This document shows, piece after piece, positions 26,823-36,145 of a stretch of DNA of 64,000 bases. Each line of letters starts with the position of its first letter. Within the stretch, counting starts at the first letter, position 1. Under the pieces are notes generated by a model. That model was not told the DNA's origin. It searched no databases and worked only from the letters and a program-made list of their open reading frames with translations. Location: contig NZ_WWEM01000012.1 in the NCBI RefSeq assembly GCF_019308285.1, positions 62,001-126,000 on the forward strand. Direction: 5' to 3'. The position numbers and the translations under genes are program-made. The stretch comes from Flavobacterium quisquiliarum (GTDB taxonomy: Bacteria > Bacteroidota > Bacteroidia > Flavobacteriales > Flavobacteriaceae).

Positions 26823-26977
26823 CCCCGATAGCGCGGATTTGCAATTCATGCCCGCAACACTAAGATACAAAACAATCATTCAAACGAAAATTACACAAAG
26901 TAATATGCTTTTTTATATTTACAACGAGAACTAACCAATCTTTGCGGGCAAGGATTGCAAATCCGCGCTATCGTTGC
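26823..26977. repeat. Second REPIN, diverged copy of 26319-26497
   Basis: Left REP CCCCGATAGCGCGGATTTGC at 26823 and inverted right REP TTTGCGGGCAAGGATTGCAA at 26941. The spacer keeps the CAATCATTNAAACNAAANTT and AAAGTAATATGC blocks of the first REPIN with several point changes. The remaining bases up to the methyltransferase end at 27133 show nothing recognisable. Confidence 0.8.
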
Positions 26978-27132
26978 TTTCTACATGCAATGATTTTTGC
27001 TAATTGTATCGCCCTGAAAAAGTTTAAATAGCTCAAGAATCTCCCCTGGAAAAATAAACCAATTAAAATCATTATAAAAAATTAAAAATCGACTAATGAA
27101 AATATAAGCACGAAAATCTATCAAAATATTTT

Positions 27133-27717
27133 TTACTGTTTAGTAACTAATAAAAGTCCTGCACCAATGTTTACTGTTGAAATTATAAAATTCTCATCAT
27201 TTTCAATGAGCGAAATAAATTCTGAAACATCATCTTTATGAGATAAAACGTTATCAACGATTAACAAACTTCCTTTTTTATCAAGTAATTTTTTTAGATT
27301 AATCCAATATTCTATATAATATTTTCTTTCTGCATCCAAAAATATAATTTCAAAAACAGGATCAGCTTCAATTAAAAAGTCTTTTACATCAGTAGTTATT
27401 AATTCAACATTTTCAATTAGCTTAAAACTAGTCAAATATTTTCTTGCCAATTCAGTTCTTTTTGCTTCTATTTCAATTGTAACTAATTTTCCATTCGTTC
27501 TTTTTAAAGCATCCGAAAACCATAAAGTTGAAAATCCATTTGATGTACCTAGTTCTAAAACATTTTTACTTTGTTGGGTTCTAATTAGTATTGATATAAA
27601 TTCAGCAGATTCTGGTTCTAGATTTCTCCACTTTTCAATTCTGTCCACCTTTTTACCATCTTCTTCCTTAAATTGATTATATAGCTGTAGAATTTCCAGT
27701 TTAAGTTTTTGTTCCAT
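27133..27717 (-). CDS. O-methyltransferase-like SAM-dependent methyltransferase
   Basis: 194 residues from an ATG. Rossmann-fold motif I is VLELGTSNGFSTLWFSDAL (about 53-71). An acidic residue after strand 2 lies in KLVTIEIEAKR, the motif before strand 4 is EIIFLDAERKYY, and LLIVDNVL follows strand 5. This arrangement matches the class I O-methyltransferase family (PF01596/Methyltransf_24) and its usual length of about 200-220. The protein is soluble. The acceptor substrate is unknown. It stands alone between the repeat island and a degenerate REP, on the same strand as its neighbours. Confidence 0.8.
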   Translation of the reverse strand: MEQKLKLEILQLYNQFKEEDGKKVDRIEKWRNLEPESAEFISILIRTQQSKNVLELGTSNGFSTLWFSDALKRTNGKLVTIEIEAKRTELARKYLTSFKLIENVELITTDVKDFLIEADPVFEIIFLDAERKYYIEYWINLKKLLDKKGSLLIVDNVLSHKDDVSEFISLIENDENFIISTVNIGAGLLLVTKQ

Positions 27718-27794
27718 TTTTTAGTTAAAAATACAATTTATAATATTCAGTAATAGTTTAAATTTACAAGTTTACTTTTTTTTGATTGTCCTCA

Positions 27795-27826
27795 GATCGC
27801 GCAGTTTTGTAATCGGTGAACGCAAA
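27795..27826 (-). repeat. Degenerate REP copy
   Basis: AGATCGCGCAGTTTTGTAAT followed by CGGTGAACGCAAAG still follows the REP pattern (GATAGCGCGGATTTGCAATC, CGTGCCCGCAAAG) with several changes. It marks the right-hand limit of the REP island. Confidence 0.55.
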
Positions 27827-27929
27827 GTATATCGTAACAGATGAAAAAAAACGAAAGGTTTTGGGATCCCACAGCTATCCAGATTAACTCTTTGAAAAGT
27901 TAAACTAAGAGAAATAAAAGATAAATGCT

Positions 27930-28568
27930 TTAAGATTTAAGCGAACCTGACCGCAAATCTGAAAGACTAGAAAGTAATGCCGAAGGCTCAACATACAATG
28001 GATTTTTGCTAATCTTTCCATCCTTGATTACGTAAGGATGTGTAAGTAATATATCTTTAAGTGTACTTTCACTGAAACTACTGATATCGTACATACAAAT
28101 TAAGGAACAAGAATGTTTTGGAGTTAGTAGATTTAGTCTCGCTTCATACTCTAACAGTTCGTCTGTTCCTGGTAGGTTTTTGAGTGCCCACACCATATCA
28201 CCACACGCTCTAACACTATCATACCCAGCTCTTGAAGATGATAATAAAGACTTTTCCAGCAAATCATACATTTCATCTGCAACAAACTTACCACCATTGA
28301 TATAAGTGTTTTCAGAAGCCAAAACTTCCAATTGACCTCTAAGCAGTTTTTCAGTAATCGATATTCCGTTATCAGTCAAACAGCGGCAATGCTCACCATG
28401 ACGGTTTCCTTCTAGAATATTAATTACTTTATCATTCTTTTCCAGTCCCTCCAAAATATAAGGAATAATTACTTCATATTGCTGTTCTCTCGAATCGAAA
28501 AAACCACAAATGTGCATTGGAGCTGACAATGATTCTCCACATACCGAAAAAGGTGCCTGTTTGTTCAT
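27930..28568 (-). CDS. MEDS (DcmR-like sensory) domain protein
   Basis: 212 residues. The N-terminal MHICGFFDSREQQYEVIIPY motif and the following ILEGLEKNDKVINILEG are the hallmark of the MEDS/DcmR sensory domain (PF14417). The domain continues through YDSVRACGDMVWAL and HSCSLICMYDISSFS near the end. Related proteins are fused or linked to histidine kinases and anti-sigma systems and are thought to sense small ligands or redox state; cysteines at several points make thiol or metal chemistry possible. No output domain is present. The gene starts 27 bases after the DUF1826 stop, so the two are probably cotranscribed. Confidence 0.75.
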   Translation of the reverse strand: MNKQAPFSVCGESLSAPMHICGFFDSREQQYEVIIPYILEGLEKNDKVINILEGNRHGEHCRCLTDNGISITEKLLRGQLEVLASENTYINGGKFVADEMYDLLEKSLLSSSRAGYDSVRACGDMVWALKNLPGTDELLEYEARLNLLTPKHSCSLICMYDISSFSESTLKDILLTHPYVIKDGKISKNPLYVEPSALLSSLSDLRSGSLKS

Positions 28569-28595
28569 ATATCAAATATACGTAATTAATTTTCA

Positions 28596-29294
28596 TCAAC
28601 AAATTAACAACAACCGATATTCAGCATCATTTTCTCTAGGTGCTCTATGAACACAAGGCAAAACTTCCTGCTCGGGATGATCTACAGCCAGTCGCCAAAG
28701 ATGTCCTAATCCTAAATTAATAGGTTCTGCATTTTCATGAAGCTGATAATGTAAATCGAAAAAATTTTCCTTTAAAAAGTCTTCGAAATCTTCGTCTGGT
28801 CCATCGTGGAGTTCTTTTAGCTTGGCGCGGATTTCTGGAATCAGAATTTTTTGTTCTGCCTGCGAATTTGCAACAATATCACTTGCAGCTCCGTGATAGG
28901 TACATAAAAAAGTATCTGTTGCAATAGGCGAACGATCTACATGAAACGAATACACATCGGTAGAAATGAAATCAAATTCATCATCACGTTCGTAACACTT
29001 CAACAAATTAAGAGAAGGTGAAGCACCAAAATCCGTTAATAATTGTAAATCATTTAGGATTATTTCCCTTGCTATATTTCCTTTTTCTGAAAGTTGAAGT
29101 GCTACTAAATCTTCAGGAGAAACTTCTGTAATATTTTCTTTTAAGGATAACTTTTCTGCAATCTCTTTGAAATCACCATCCAAATTTCTGTACCAGCAAA
29201 GTGCATTCATTTCTCCCTTGAAATTGGTATGTACCAGATCAACGAAAGAAGATACTGTTTGAACTTGATGGTTTTCAGAAAAGGTATGGTTCAC
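28596..29294 (-). CDS. DUF1826-like protein
   Basis: 232 residues. The central FHVDRSPIATDTFLCTYHGA and the C-terminal VHRAPRENDAEYRLLLI resemble DUF1826 proteins, which have an HxD motif and a late HRAP motif. This pattern could suit a cupin-like metal site, but the biochemical role is not known. The start is a GTG (positions 29292-29294), because the upstream sequence is a permease-tail remnant in the same frame with no ATG. That remnant may have replaced the original start region. The MEDS gene follows closely on the same strand. Confidence 0.65.
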   Translation of the reverse strand: MNHTFSENHQVQTVSSFVDLVHTNFKGEMNALCWYRNLDGDFKEIAEKLSLKENITEVSPEDLVALQLSEKGNIAREIILNDLQLLTDFGASPSLNLLKCYERDDEFDFISTDVYSFHVDRSPIATDTFLCTYHGAASDIVANSQAEQKILIPEIRAKLKELHDGPDEDFEDFLKENFFDLHYQLHENAEPINLGLGHLWRLAVDHPEQEVLPCVHRAPRENDAEYRLLLIC

Positions 29295-29302
29295 TAGTTT
29301 TG

Positions 29303-29447
29303 TTTTTGTTTTAAAAGCTTTATATAATACAAAAAGAATACCCAGCCAAATAGTAATTAATTCTACCTACATCTTCATATTTGTCAGCCACATGATGGTT
29401 AAAATACCCAATAAAAATGCGAAACAAATGTAATTGCTTATGGGATA
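29303..29447 (-). pseudogene. Decayed copy of the amino-acid permease C-terminus
   Basis: Read leftward, these 145 bases align without gaps to 30173-30317, the last 48 codons of the permease, at about 85% identity by eye. In the permease frame they give SNYICFAFLLGILTIMWLTN, then MKM, a TAG stop, and VELITIWLGILFVLYKAFKT. The original stop codon is lost and the frame continues into the DUF1826 gene. The upstream edge overlaps the last 10 bases of the unknown gene at 29438. The result is a direct repeat flanking that gene. Confidence 0.85.
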
Positions 29448-30115
29448 ACTATTCTTTTTTTAATTTTACGTTCTATTTCGGGTAACAATTTATCATTTAA
29501 TAGATTATTCATACTTTCATCAAAATTGGGAAAATTTGGAGGACTCAGTATATTTTTCTTTTTTACATTGCTAATATTCCCAACATTAAAATCCGAAACT
29601 ACTGCATTCGTTTCTAAATTTATAAAATCATTATTCAAAAATATATTAGTTCTTTTATCTCCATTAAAGACTCCTGCTTTTTCAAACTCTATTCCAAAAT
29701 ACCCATCAACAATAAGCAAAAAGTCCAAATTATATTTCACTTTTGTTTTTTTTACATCGTCGATTACATATTCTCGTTTTGTCCAAACGAAAATTGGGTC
29801 ATTTGCTTTACTAACTGTATCTTTTATTTGAATAATTTCAACATTTAGTGATTCTAAATTTTTTAAATAGGCATTCACTATTCTTTCAATCGGGTTTCCT
29901 TTTCCAGTTTCTAAAAATTTATAAGCACCATTAAACATATCCTTTTTGTCTACGTTTGATATTTCAACCGTATTAGACATTACTTGTCTCGTTATTCTGT
30001 ATGGACCATTAATATTAAAAATTACACCTAATTTTTTCTTTTCAGGATTTTGCGAATAACTAAAATTAAAAAGTACAGTTATACAAACAATTAGAAAGAT
30101 ATTTCTTTGCTTCAT
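29438..30115 (-). CDS. Secreted protein of unknown function
   Basis: 225 residues with a clear signal peptide (residues 4-20, cleavage near SYSQN). The mature part has alternating strands and helices, with KLGVIFNINGPYRITRQVMSN at the start and NNLLNDKLLPEIERKIKKRI at the end. No family is recognised. The ATG ending at 30115 is used. The gene sits between the intact permease and its decayed tail copy, so it may have arrived, or been trapped, in a local rearrangement. It ends exactly at the remnant junction. Confidence 0.6.
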   Translation of the reverse strand: MKQRNIFLIVCITVLFNFSYSQNPEKKKLGVIFNINGPYRITRQVMSNTVEISNVDKKDMFNGAYKFLETGKGNPIERIVNAYLKNLESLNVEIIQIKDTVSKANDPIFVWTKREYVIDDVKKTKVKYNLDFLLIVDGYFGIEFEKAGVFNGDKRTNIFLNNDFINLETNAVVSDFNVGNISNVKKKNILSPPNFPNFDESMNNLLNDKLLPEIERKIKKRIVIP

Positions 30116-30164
30116 TTTTTTTTAAATTAAATTTTAATTGTGGACACAGATAATTTAGGAAAAC

Positions 30165-31592
30165 CTATTTCTCTTTCGTTTTAAAAACCTTATAAAATAC
30201 AAAAAGAATAATTAGCCAAATAGGAATTAATTCCACAGATAACTTCATATTTGTCATCCACATAATGGATAAAATCCCCAATAAAAATACAAAACATATG
30301 TAATTGCTTACTGGATATAATAGAGATGCAAACTTGGTTTTTATGTTTTCTTTGTCTTTCGTACGTCTAAATTGCAGATGTGTATACGAAATCATAACCC
30401 AGTTAATCACTAGGCAAGACACTACTAAAGACATTAAAATACTAAAAGCCTCTTCCGGAATTACTTTATTGATTAAAATACAGATCGCAGCAAAACACGA
30501 AGAAATTAAAATAGCATTTACTGGTACTGATTGTTTGTTTAGCTTCTTTAAAAATTGAGGTGCACTACCTTGATCCGCTAAACCAAATAACATACGTGAA
30601 TTGCTGTAAACACTGCTATTATAAACAGATAAAGCAGCAGTTAAGACAATTAGATTAAGTACATTGGCAATAAGACGTGTAAAATATATTTTGTTGCCAA
30701 ACAGCTCAAATTCCATTCCGTTTAAATTTTGAAAAACCATTACAAACGGACTACTGTCTGTAGTAATTTGTCTCCAAGGCGATAAAGCAAACAAAATGAC
30801 CAAAGCCCCAACATAAAATATCAAGATTCTATAAATAACCTGATTGGTTGCTTTTGGAATGTTTTTTTCTGGATTTTCTGCTTCGGCTGCCGTAATTCCA
30901 ATTAGTTCTAATCCTCCAAAAGAGAACATAATCAACGCCATTGCTGATAATAAACCTTGGAAATCTCCAGCTGCAGTTTTTTCAAATATACCTTTTGGAA
31001 AGAAACCTCCATCGTTATACAAATTATGAATCGAAGCGTGCTCACCTCCCGTTCCACTTACTAACAAGTAAGTACCAAAAAGAATCATGGCAATAATAGC
31101 CACCACTTTTATGATGGAGAACCAAAATTCTGTTTCTCCATAGACTTTTACGGAAGCAAAATTCAAAGCATTAATCACCAAAAAGAAAAACAAGCTGGAT
31201 GCCCACAGCGGAATTTCGGGCCACCAGAACTGTACATAAACTCCAATGGCTGTAAGTTCAGCCATACTCACTAAAATATATAAAATCCAGTAATTCCAGC
31301 CTGAAGCAAAACCTGCAAAAGAACCGCAATATTTATAAGCAAAATAGCTGAAACTTCCTGATACAGGTTCTTCTACAACCATTTCACCAAGCTGTCTCAT
31401 AATAAAGAAAGCGATAATTCCAGCAATTGCGTATCCCAAAATTACAGATGGTCCAGCTAATACTGCAGCCGGCCCAATACCAAGAAAAAGACCTGTTCCT
31501 ATAGATCCTCCTAAGGCAATTAATTGAATGTGGCGGTTAGTCAGTCCACGTTTAAGCTGACTGTCTTGTACATTTTCATGTTCTTTTTTCAC
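30165..31592 (-). CDS. Amino acid permease, APC superfamily (AAT family)
   Basis: 475 residues with about 12 hydrophobic helices. The N-terminal RGLTNRHIQLIALGGSIGTG then LFLG is the signature of the AAT family (GABA, proline, aromatic amino-acid permeases). FSYFAYKYCGSFAGFASGWN (helix 3) and FSFGGLELIGITAAEAENP (helix 6 region) are also family motifs. It should import an amino acid by proton symport across the inner membrane; specificity cannot be read from sequence. The start is a GTG (31590-31592), as no in-frame ATG precedes helix 1. A damaged duplicate of the last 48 codons lies downstream at 29303-29447. Confidence 0.9.
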   Translation of the reverse strand: MKKEHENVQDSQLKRGLTNRHIQLIALGGSIGTGLFLGIGPAAVLAGPSVILGYAIAGIIAFFIMRQLGEMVVEEPVSGSFSYFAYKYCGSFAGFASGWNYWILYILVSMAELTAIGVYVQFWWPEIPLWASSLFFFLVINALNFASVKVYGETEFWFSIIKVVAIIAMILFGTYLLVSGTGGEHASIHNLYNDGGFFPKGIFEKTAAGDFQGLLSAMALIMFSFGGLELIGITAAEAENPEKNIPKATNQVIYRILIFYVGALVILFALSPWRQITTDSSPFVMVFQNLNGMEFELFGNKIYFTRLIANVLNLIVLTAALSVYNSSVYSNSRMLFGLADQGSAPQFLKKLNKQSVPVNAILISSCFAAICILINKVIPEEAFSILMSLVVSCLVINWVMISYTHLQFRRTKDKENIKTKFASLLYPVSNYICFVFLLGILSIMWMTNMKLSVELIPIWLIILFVFYKVFKTKEK

Positions 31593-31677
31593 AGATTAGA
31601 TTTTTAAATGAGTGGAATGTACTCATAAATGTATAAACTGCGAAGATAAGTTAAAAAAGGAAATATCACACGATACC

Positions 31678-32628
31678 TTAGCTCCATTCCGGAAACTGAG
31701 TTTTGTTTAAATCCAGCATTTCAATTGCTTTTAGATCTACATCATCCAGTTTAAAATCAAATATGTCGAGATTCTCTACAATATGTACTTTTTGCGAAGA
31801 TCTTGGAATCGAAACAATACCGCGCTGATAATGCCATCTTAGACTTACTTGTGCTGTAGTTTTACCGTATTTTTTAGCAATCTGAGTTAAAACTTCGTTT
31901 GTAAAAAGTCCATTGCGTCCTTCGGCAAAAGGCGCCCAAGCCTGCATTTGGACATTGTGTTTTTTGAGCACATTATAATCATTGATTTGCTGAAAATATG
32001 CATGTGTTTCAATCTGATTCACAGCAGGTTTTATTTGGGCATAAGACAAAAGATCAGCCATTTGAGCAGGATCAAAATTACTAATACCAATAGCTTTGAT
32101 TTTTCCTGCTTTGTAAAACTCTTCCATTGCTTTCCAAGATCCTTTAATGTCACCTCTTGGACGATGTATTAGGTACAAATCAAGATATTCAAGTCCTAAT
32201 TTTCTAAGTGTCTCTTCAAAACCTTTTTTGGCATTTTCATAACCCGCATCATCAACCCATAACTTCGAGGTCACAAAAAACTGTTTTCTGTCAATGCCAC
32301 TTCCCTTTATTGCTTTTCCTACCTCTTCTTCGTTTCCATACACTTTTGCTGTGTCAATAAGACGATAACCTGCTGCTATAGCTTCGGCAACAGACTGCTG
32401 GCATAGTTCGCCTCTGAGACCGTAAGTTCCAAATCCAAGTAAAGGCATTTTTAAACCGTTATTCAGTTTAACATCTGGAATGCCTCGAGTTCCTTTGTCG
32501 ATTATTACATTTCCAAATAATTCAGGCATACCGAACATGCCTAAATAAATTCCTGCGGCCACGAATTTTGCACTGTTTTGCAAAAATCGTCGTCGGTTTA
32601 TTTCATTTTCTTTGTTTTGAGAATCCAT
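31678..32628 (-). CDS. Aldo/keto reductase with Tat-type signal
   Basis: 316 residues. The N-terminus has a twin-arginine motif (RRRFLQNSAKFVAAG), so export of the folded protein is likely. The reductase domain keeps the full catalytic tetrad: D92 and Y97 in LIDTAKVYGNEEEVG, K122 in FVTSKLWV and H155 in LDLYLIHRPRG. The NADPH-binding region near the end reads VSIPRSSQKVHIVENL. This is the AKR5-like group that reduces sugar aldehydes and 2,5-diketo-gluconate. It should use NADPH, which is unusual for a periplasmic enzyme, so some doubt about export remains. The physiological substrate is unknown. Confidence 0.88.
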   Translation of the reverse strand: MDSQNKENEINRRRFLQNSAKFVAAGIYLGMFGMPELFGNVIIDKGTRGIPDVKLNNGLKMPLLGFGTYGLRGELCQQSVAEAIAAGYRLIDTAKVYGNEEEVGKAIKGSGIDRKQFFVTSKLWVDDAGYENAKKGFEETLRKLGLEYLDLYLIHRPRGDIKGSWKAMEEFYKAGKIKAIGISNFDPAQMADLLSYAQIKPAVNQIETHAYFQQINDYNVLKKHNVQMQAWAPFAEGRNGLFTNEVLTQIAKKYGKTTAQVSLRWHYQRGIVSIPRSSQKVHIVENLDIFDFKLDDVDLKAIEMLDLNKTQFPEWS

Positions 32629-32757
32629 GGTTTTTGTATTAGTCAGTAAATCAATAAATAAAAGTAAATATTATATTTTAAATAAAATACTTGTTTTTTC
32701 AACACTCAATAATTATTAAAATGGATGAAAAGCAGCGGTTCAATTAACAAAAGGAAC

Positions 32758-35700
32758 TCATTTTACCGTATCTCTCTTTCTAGAATTTGCTGACGACATT
32801 CCTAAAGAATCTCTTTCTCTAGATCGTCTGCGTTCTGTGGGTTTTAAATTTTTGAGTTCGCTTTCTTCTGCAAAACTTGTGTCTTCTTTAAATTTACCAG
32901 TAGAAATTTCAAAATCTTCCGCAGTACCAGTAATTTTCATTGGAATATTAATAAGTCCCATTGGCGGAAGCCCCAATCGGAAACCTACATTTATTTTACC
33001 ATCCATTGTAACCTGACCTTCCAGTTTCCCTCTAAAACCAGCCATTTTCATAGTCGTTGGCGTAATCGTCATTACATTGTTTTTAATGGTCGAATGAATG
33101 GCGATTTTATTAAAGGAAGCTTTTTCTAAATCGGCTGCATCTGCTTTTTTGGCTACGTGATTTAAAAGTTTAAAGTTTTTGAATTTAATATCTTCCAAAG
33201 TCAATGTTCCTTCTCCATCAATGGCTTTAAAATCAATATCCATATTTCGGTCAATACTTCCTCCAAGCTGATAATCAACTGAAACTAAACCGTAGGCATC
33301 TTTAGCCATAGAAACCAATTCTGCAAAAATTGGAATCTCTTTATATGCACGCTGAATATCAAAATTACTGGCTTTAAAATTTGCATTATATTTTGCCAAT
33401 AAACGGTGCTGGGCTTTATAATCTCCCGTCATTTCTATTTTGGTGCCCGCCATATTAAAAGCTGCTTGGGTTACCTGAACTTTGCGCTCGTTCACGACAA
33501 GGTTTCCAACAAAATCATTAATCTTATATGTATCAAATTCTAAATCGTTAACCTTTGCTGCAATCTTTAAATCGGCTGTTCGTGGAATTCTAATAACGAA
33601 GTTTTTATTTTTATCACCGTAATTTTTAGCAATAGTACTTACAACAGTAGTATCTGTTTTTTGCGCAGCTTCTTCTTCCGCTTTCTGATCGGTATATTTT
33701 GCAATCATGTCAAAAAACTCATTGGCATTAATATGATTGCTGGAAAGTTCAATATCCGCTTTTAGCTTTTCATTAGATTGCTGCAAATACTTTCTATTAA
33801 AAAGATAACGCAAAACATTATGGATATAACCATTTAAAACAATATCAGATTTACCATAAGTAGCACTAATTTGCTCAAAACGCATTTTATCCTTAAAAAA
33901 CTTAAAGGTTCCCTTAGAAACTTGAAACGGCTCTGGAAACATAGCACTCTTGATTACTAAATTCCTAGCTTCGAGTTTTCCGCCATTTTTAATATTGTCG
34001 TAGTTTTTGGCATCTAAATCTTTCTTAGAGCCTTTAGCAATAAGATTGGTTTGGATTATTCCTGAAACCGTAACATCTTTTACGGGAAATATCTGTGTTA
34101 ATTTACCAACATCCAGCGTTCCCTGCGTTTTAATATTATACACTAAATCGTAAAGATTAGTAACCTCTCCTTCTACTTTAAAAGGAGATCCTGCCAAAAC
34201 AAATTCAGCTGGCTGCAATTTTACATTTAAATCTTCTCCGGTACCTCCATTACTGCTTACAGCAGCACTCACATTTATATTCTCAATAGGAATATTAGGG
34301 AATTTAAGTGACTTTAAATATCCGTTTTTAATATTTACGATGGTTTTCGATGACGGATATTTTTTCTGCTTACGGTTTAAAATCCCGTGCATGCTTACTT
34401 TTAAATTCAAATCACCTTTGACTTCCAAGCTGTCCAAAGGATAAAATTGATGTATGGTGGCTAAGTTAATTTTAGATTCTAATTCCGTATCTACCGTAAA
34501 AGGATATAATTTATGAAGTTCGAATTGTCCATGAATAAAATTACCCAGCGCTTCTGCATTCAAATTGGTTATTTTTCCTGAAACATTTCGTAAAATGCTG
34601 TCTTTGGCCGTTAAACTCAGATTTAGATTAACATTTTTTATCGCGTCTGGTGTTTTGGTGTTTTTTAAATAGCCGTTTTTTAAGCTTAGGTTCAGCTGAA
34701 ACTTCGGAATACTTTTAATTATGGTATCTATTTTATTCAAACGCGGACTAAATCCTAAATCTCTTAGAAAAATACCGTCGGCTTTTAAGTCAAGTGCAAT
34801 ATTACCACGAATATCATTATCGTTCAGATTCAGTGCCTCTTTAAATTTCGCTGCATCTAAATCAGCTTTTATTGCTGTTTTAATCTTTAACTTCTTAAAA
34901 CCTTCTGAATGGAAATTAACTGTTGTTTTCTTTTTATCCAAATTAAACGAAAGGTTATCCAAATCAAATTTTAGCTTATTAATATCTAAATCTCTAACCA
35001 AAGCTTTGGCCGAAATAGTAATATCTTTTACCGGCTCTTTAATTTTTTTGTAGGCAATCGTACCACTGTTAATTTGTAAATCTGCTGAAACAACTGGTTT
35101 TTCCGATTGATCCTGCATGTATTTTCCGCGTGCGAAAATTCCAAAATTAATATTACCCGTAATAGTCATTTGTTCGCGCCATTGGTCATAAGCCGGTGGT
35201 ACGAGCGACAACATTTCTTCCAAAGTAGAGTTTTTAGAAATCATGCGTAAATCAAAATCATAACCTCCTTTTATGAAAGCGAAATAACCATTAAACGAAA
35301 AAGGAAAATTTTTAATTCTAATAGCATTTCGTTCAAACTTAAATTTAAGCGCTTTTGTATCAATGTAAGTAACAATTTCAGCATTTATGGGTTTACTGCG
35401 CACATAATCGATTCCAGCTACACTAAAATCAAACGTCTTTATTTTTACATTAGAATTAAGATCAAAAAAATCGGCACTTAAATCTCCTGTTCCTTTATAG
35501 TTAAGATCCTGAACTTTAAACTTTAAAAGGGTACTTTTATCATTGTAAACAATATTCGTTTTGTTGATAACAACTTTCTTTATCTTAAATTCTGTTTGAG
35601 TAGTATCTACAGGAGTTTTGGAAGGTTTTACGATATTAAAATTCGCGTGCCCTTTTTGATCTATTTCGAGGTTTAAATTAGCATCATCCAAATAAACGGC

Positions 35701-36033
35701 ATCTAAAACTATTTTACCTTTTAGTAAACTATAAAAATTGACTCCAACAGCTGCCGTTTCTGCCTTAACCACATTTGGCGAAGCAAATTGATTTTTTTTG
35801 TTTACAATGCTGACATTTTTAGCATAGAGAATAATTGCCGGAAAATGCTTGAAAGCAGAAAGACCAATTTCATCAAAACGAACTTCTGCATCCAGCTTTT
35901 CATTAGCCAAACTTTCAATCTTAGCTGTTATTTCATCTTTAAAAAAATAGGGAACAATTGTCAGTACAATTACCAAAAGTAAAAATAGGGTTACAATACA
36001 AATTGCAACTTTTTTTAAAATCTTCTTGATCAT
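32758..36033 (-). CDS. AsmA-like protein (inner-membrane anchored, large periplasmic)
   Basis: 1091 residues. An N-terminal transmembrane segment (about 9-29) precedes a long beta-rich region with the AsmA start pattern (AEVRFDEIGLSAFKHFPAII) and a C-terminal AsmA_2-like domain (about 890-1040; VDYQLGGSIDRNMDIDFKAI). The tail is Arg/Ser/Glu rich. AsmA-like proteins are related to the VPS13-type bridge proteins TamB and YhdP, which carry phospholipids between the membranes, so a role in envelope lipid homeostasis is likely. A well-formed ATG starts the gene and no partner genes are adjacent. Confidence 0.82.
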   Translation of the reverse strand: MIKKILKKVAICIVTLFLLLVIVLTIVPYFFKDEITAKIESLANEKLDAEVRFDEIGLSAFKHFPAIILYAKNVSIVNKKNQFASPNVVKAETAAVGVNFYSLLKGKIVLDAVYLDDANLNLEIDQKGHANFNIVKPSKTPVDTTQTEFKIKKVVINKTNIVYNDKSTLLKFKVQDLNYKGTGDLSADFFDLNSNVKIKTFDFSVAGIDYVRSKPINAEIVTYIDTKALKFKFERNAIRIKNFPFSFNGYFAFIKGGYDFDLRMISKNSTLEEMLSLVPPAYDQWREQMTITGNINFGIFARGKYMQDQSEKPVVSADLQINSGTIAYKKIKEPVKDITISAKALVRDLDINKLKFDLDNLSFNLDKKKTTVNFHSEGFKKLKIKTAIKADLDAAKFKEALNLNDNDIRGNIALDLKADGIFLRDLGFSPRLNKIDTIIKSIPKFQLNLSLKNGYLKNTKTPDAIKNVNLNLSLTAKDSILRNVSGKITNLNAEALGNFIHGQFELHKLYPFTVDTELESKINLATIHQFYPLDSLEVKGDLNLKVSMHGILNRKQKKYPSSKTIVNIKNGYLKSLKFPNIPIENINVSAAVSSNGGTGEDLNVKLQPAEFVLAGSPFKVEGEVTNLYDLVYNIKTQGTLDVGKLTQIFPVKDVTVSGIIQTNLIAKGSKKDLDAKNYDNIKNGGKLEARNLVIKSAMFPEPFQVSKGTFKFFKDKMRFEQISATYGKSDIVLNGYIHNVLRYLFNRKYLQQSNEKLKADIELSSNHINANEFFDMIAKYTDQKAEEEAAQKTDTTVVSTIAKNYGDKNKNFVIRIPRTADLKIAAKVNDLEFDTYKINDFVGNLVVNERKVQVTQAAFNMAGTKIEMTGDYKAQHRLLAKYNANFKASNFDIQRAYKEIPIFAELVSMAKDAYGLVSVDYQLGGSIDRNMDIDFKAIDGEGTLTLEDIKFKNFKLLNHVAKKADAADLEKASFNKIAIHSTIKNNVMTITPTTMKMAGFRGKLEGQVTMDGKINVGFRLGLPPMGLINIPMKITGTAEDFEISTGKFKEDTSFAEESELKNLKPTERRRSRERDSLGMSSANSRKRDTVK

Positions 36034-36145
36034 TATTGGGGGCTTATTTTTAAGATTTTAAAAATAAAGATTTAATAACTATTGATAGTTATTGGTGGTA
36101 ATATTAACTCAAAAATAACAATTTCCTCTCCAAATATTCTAGCTA

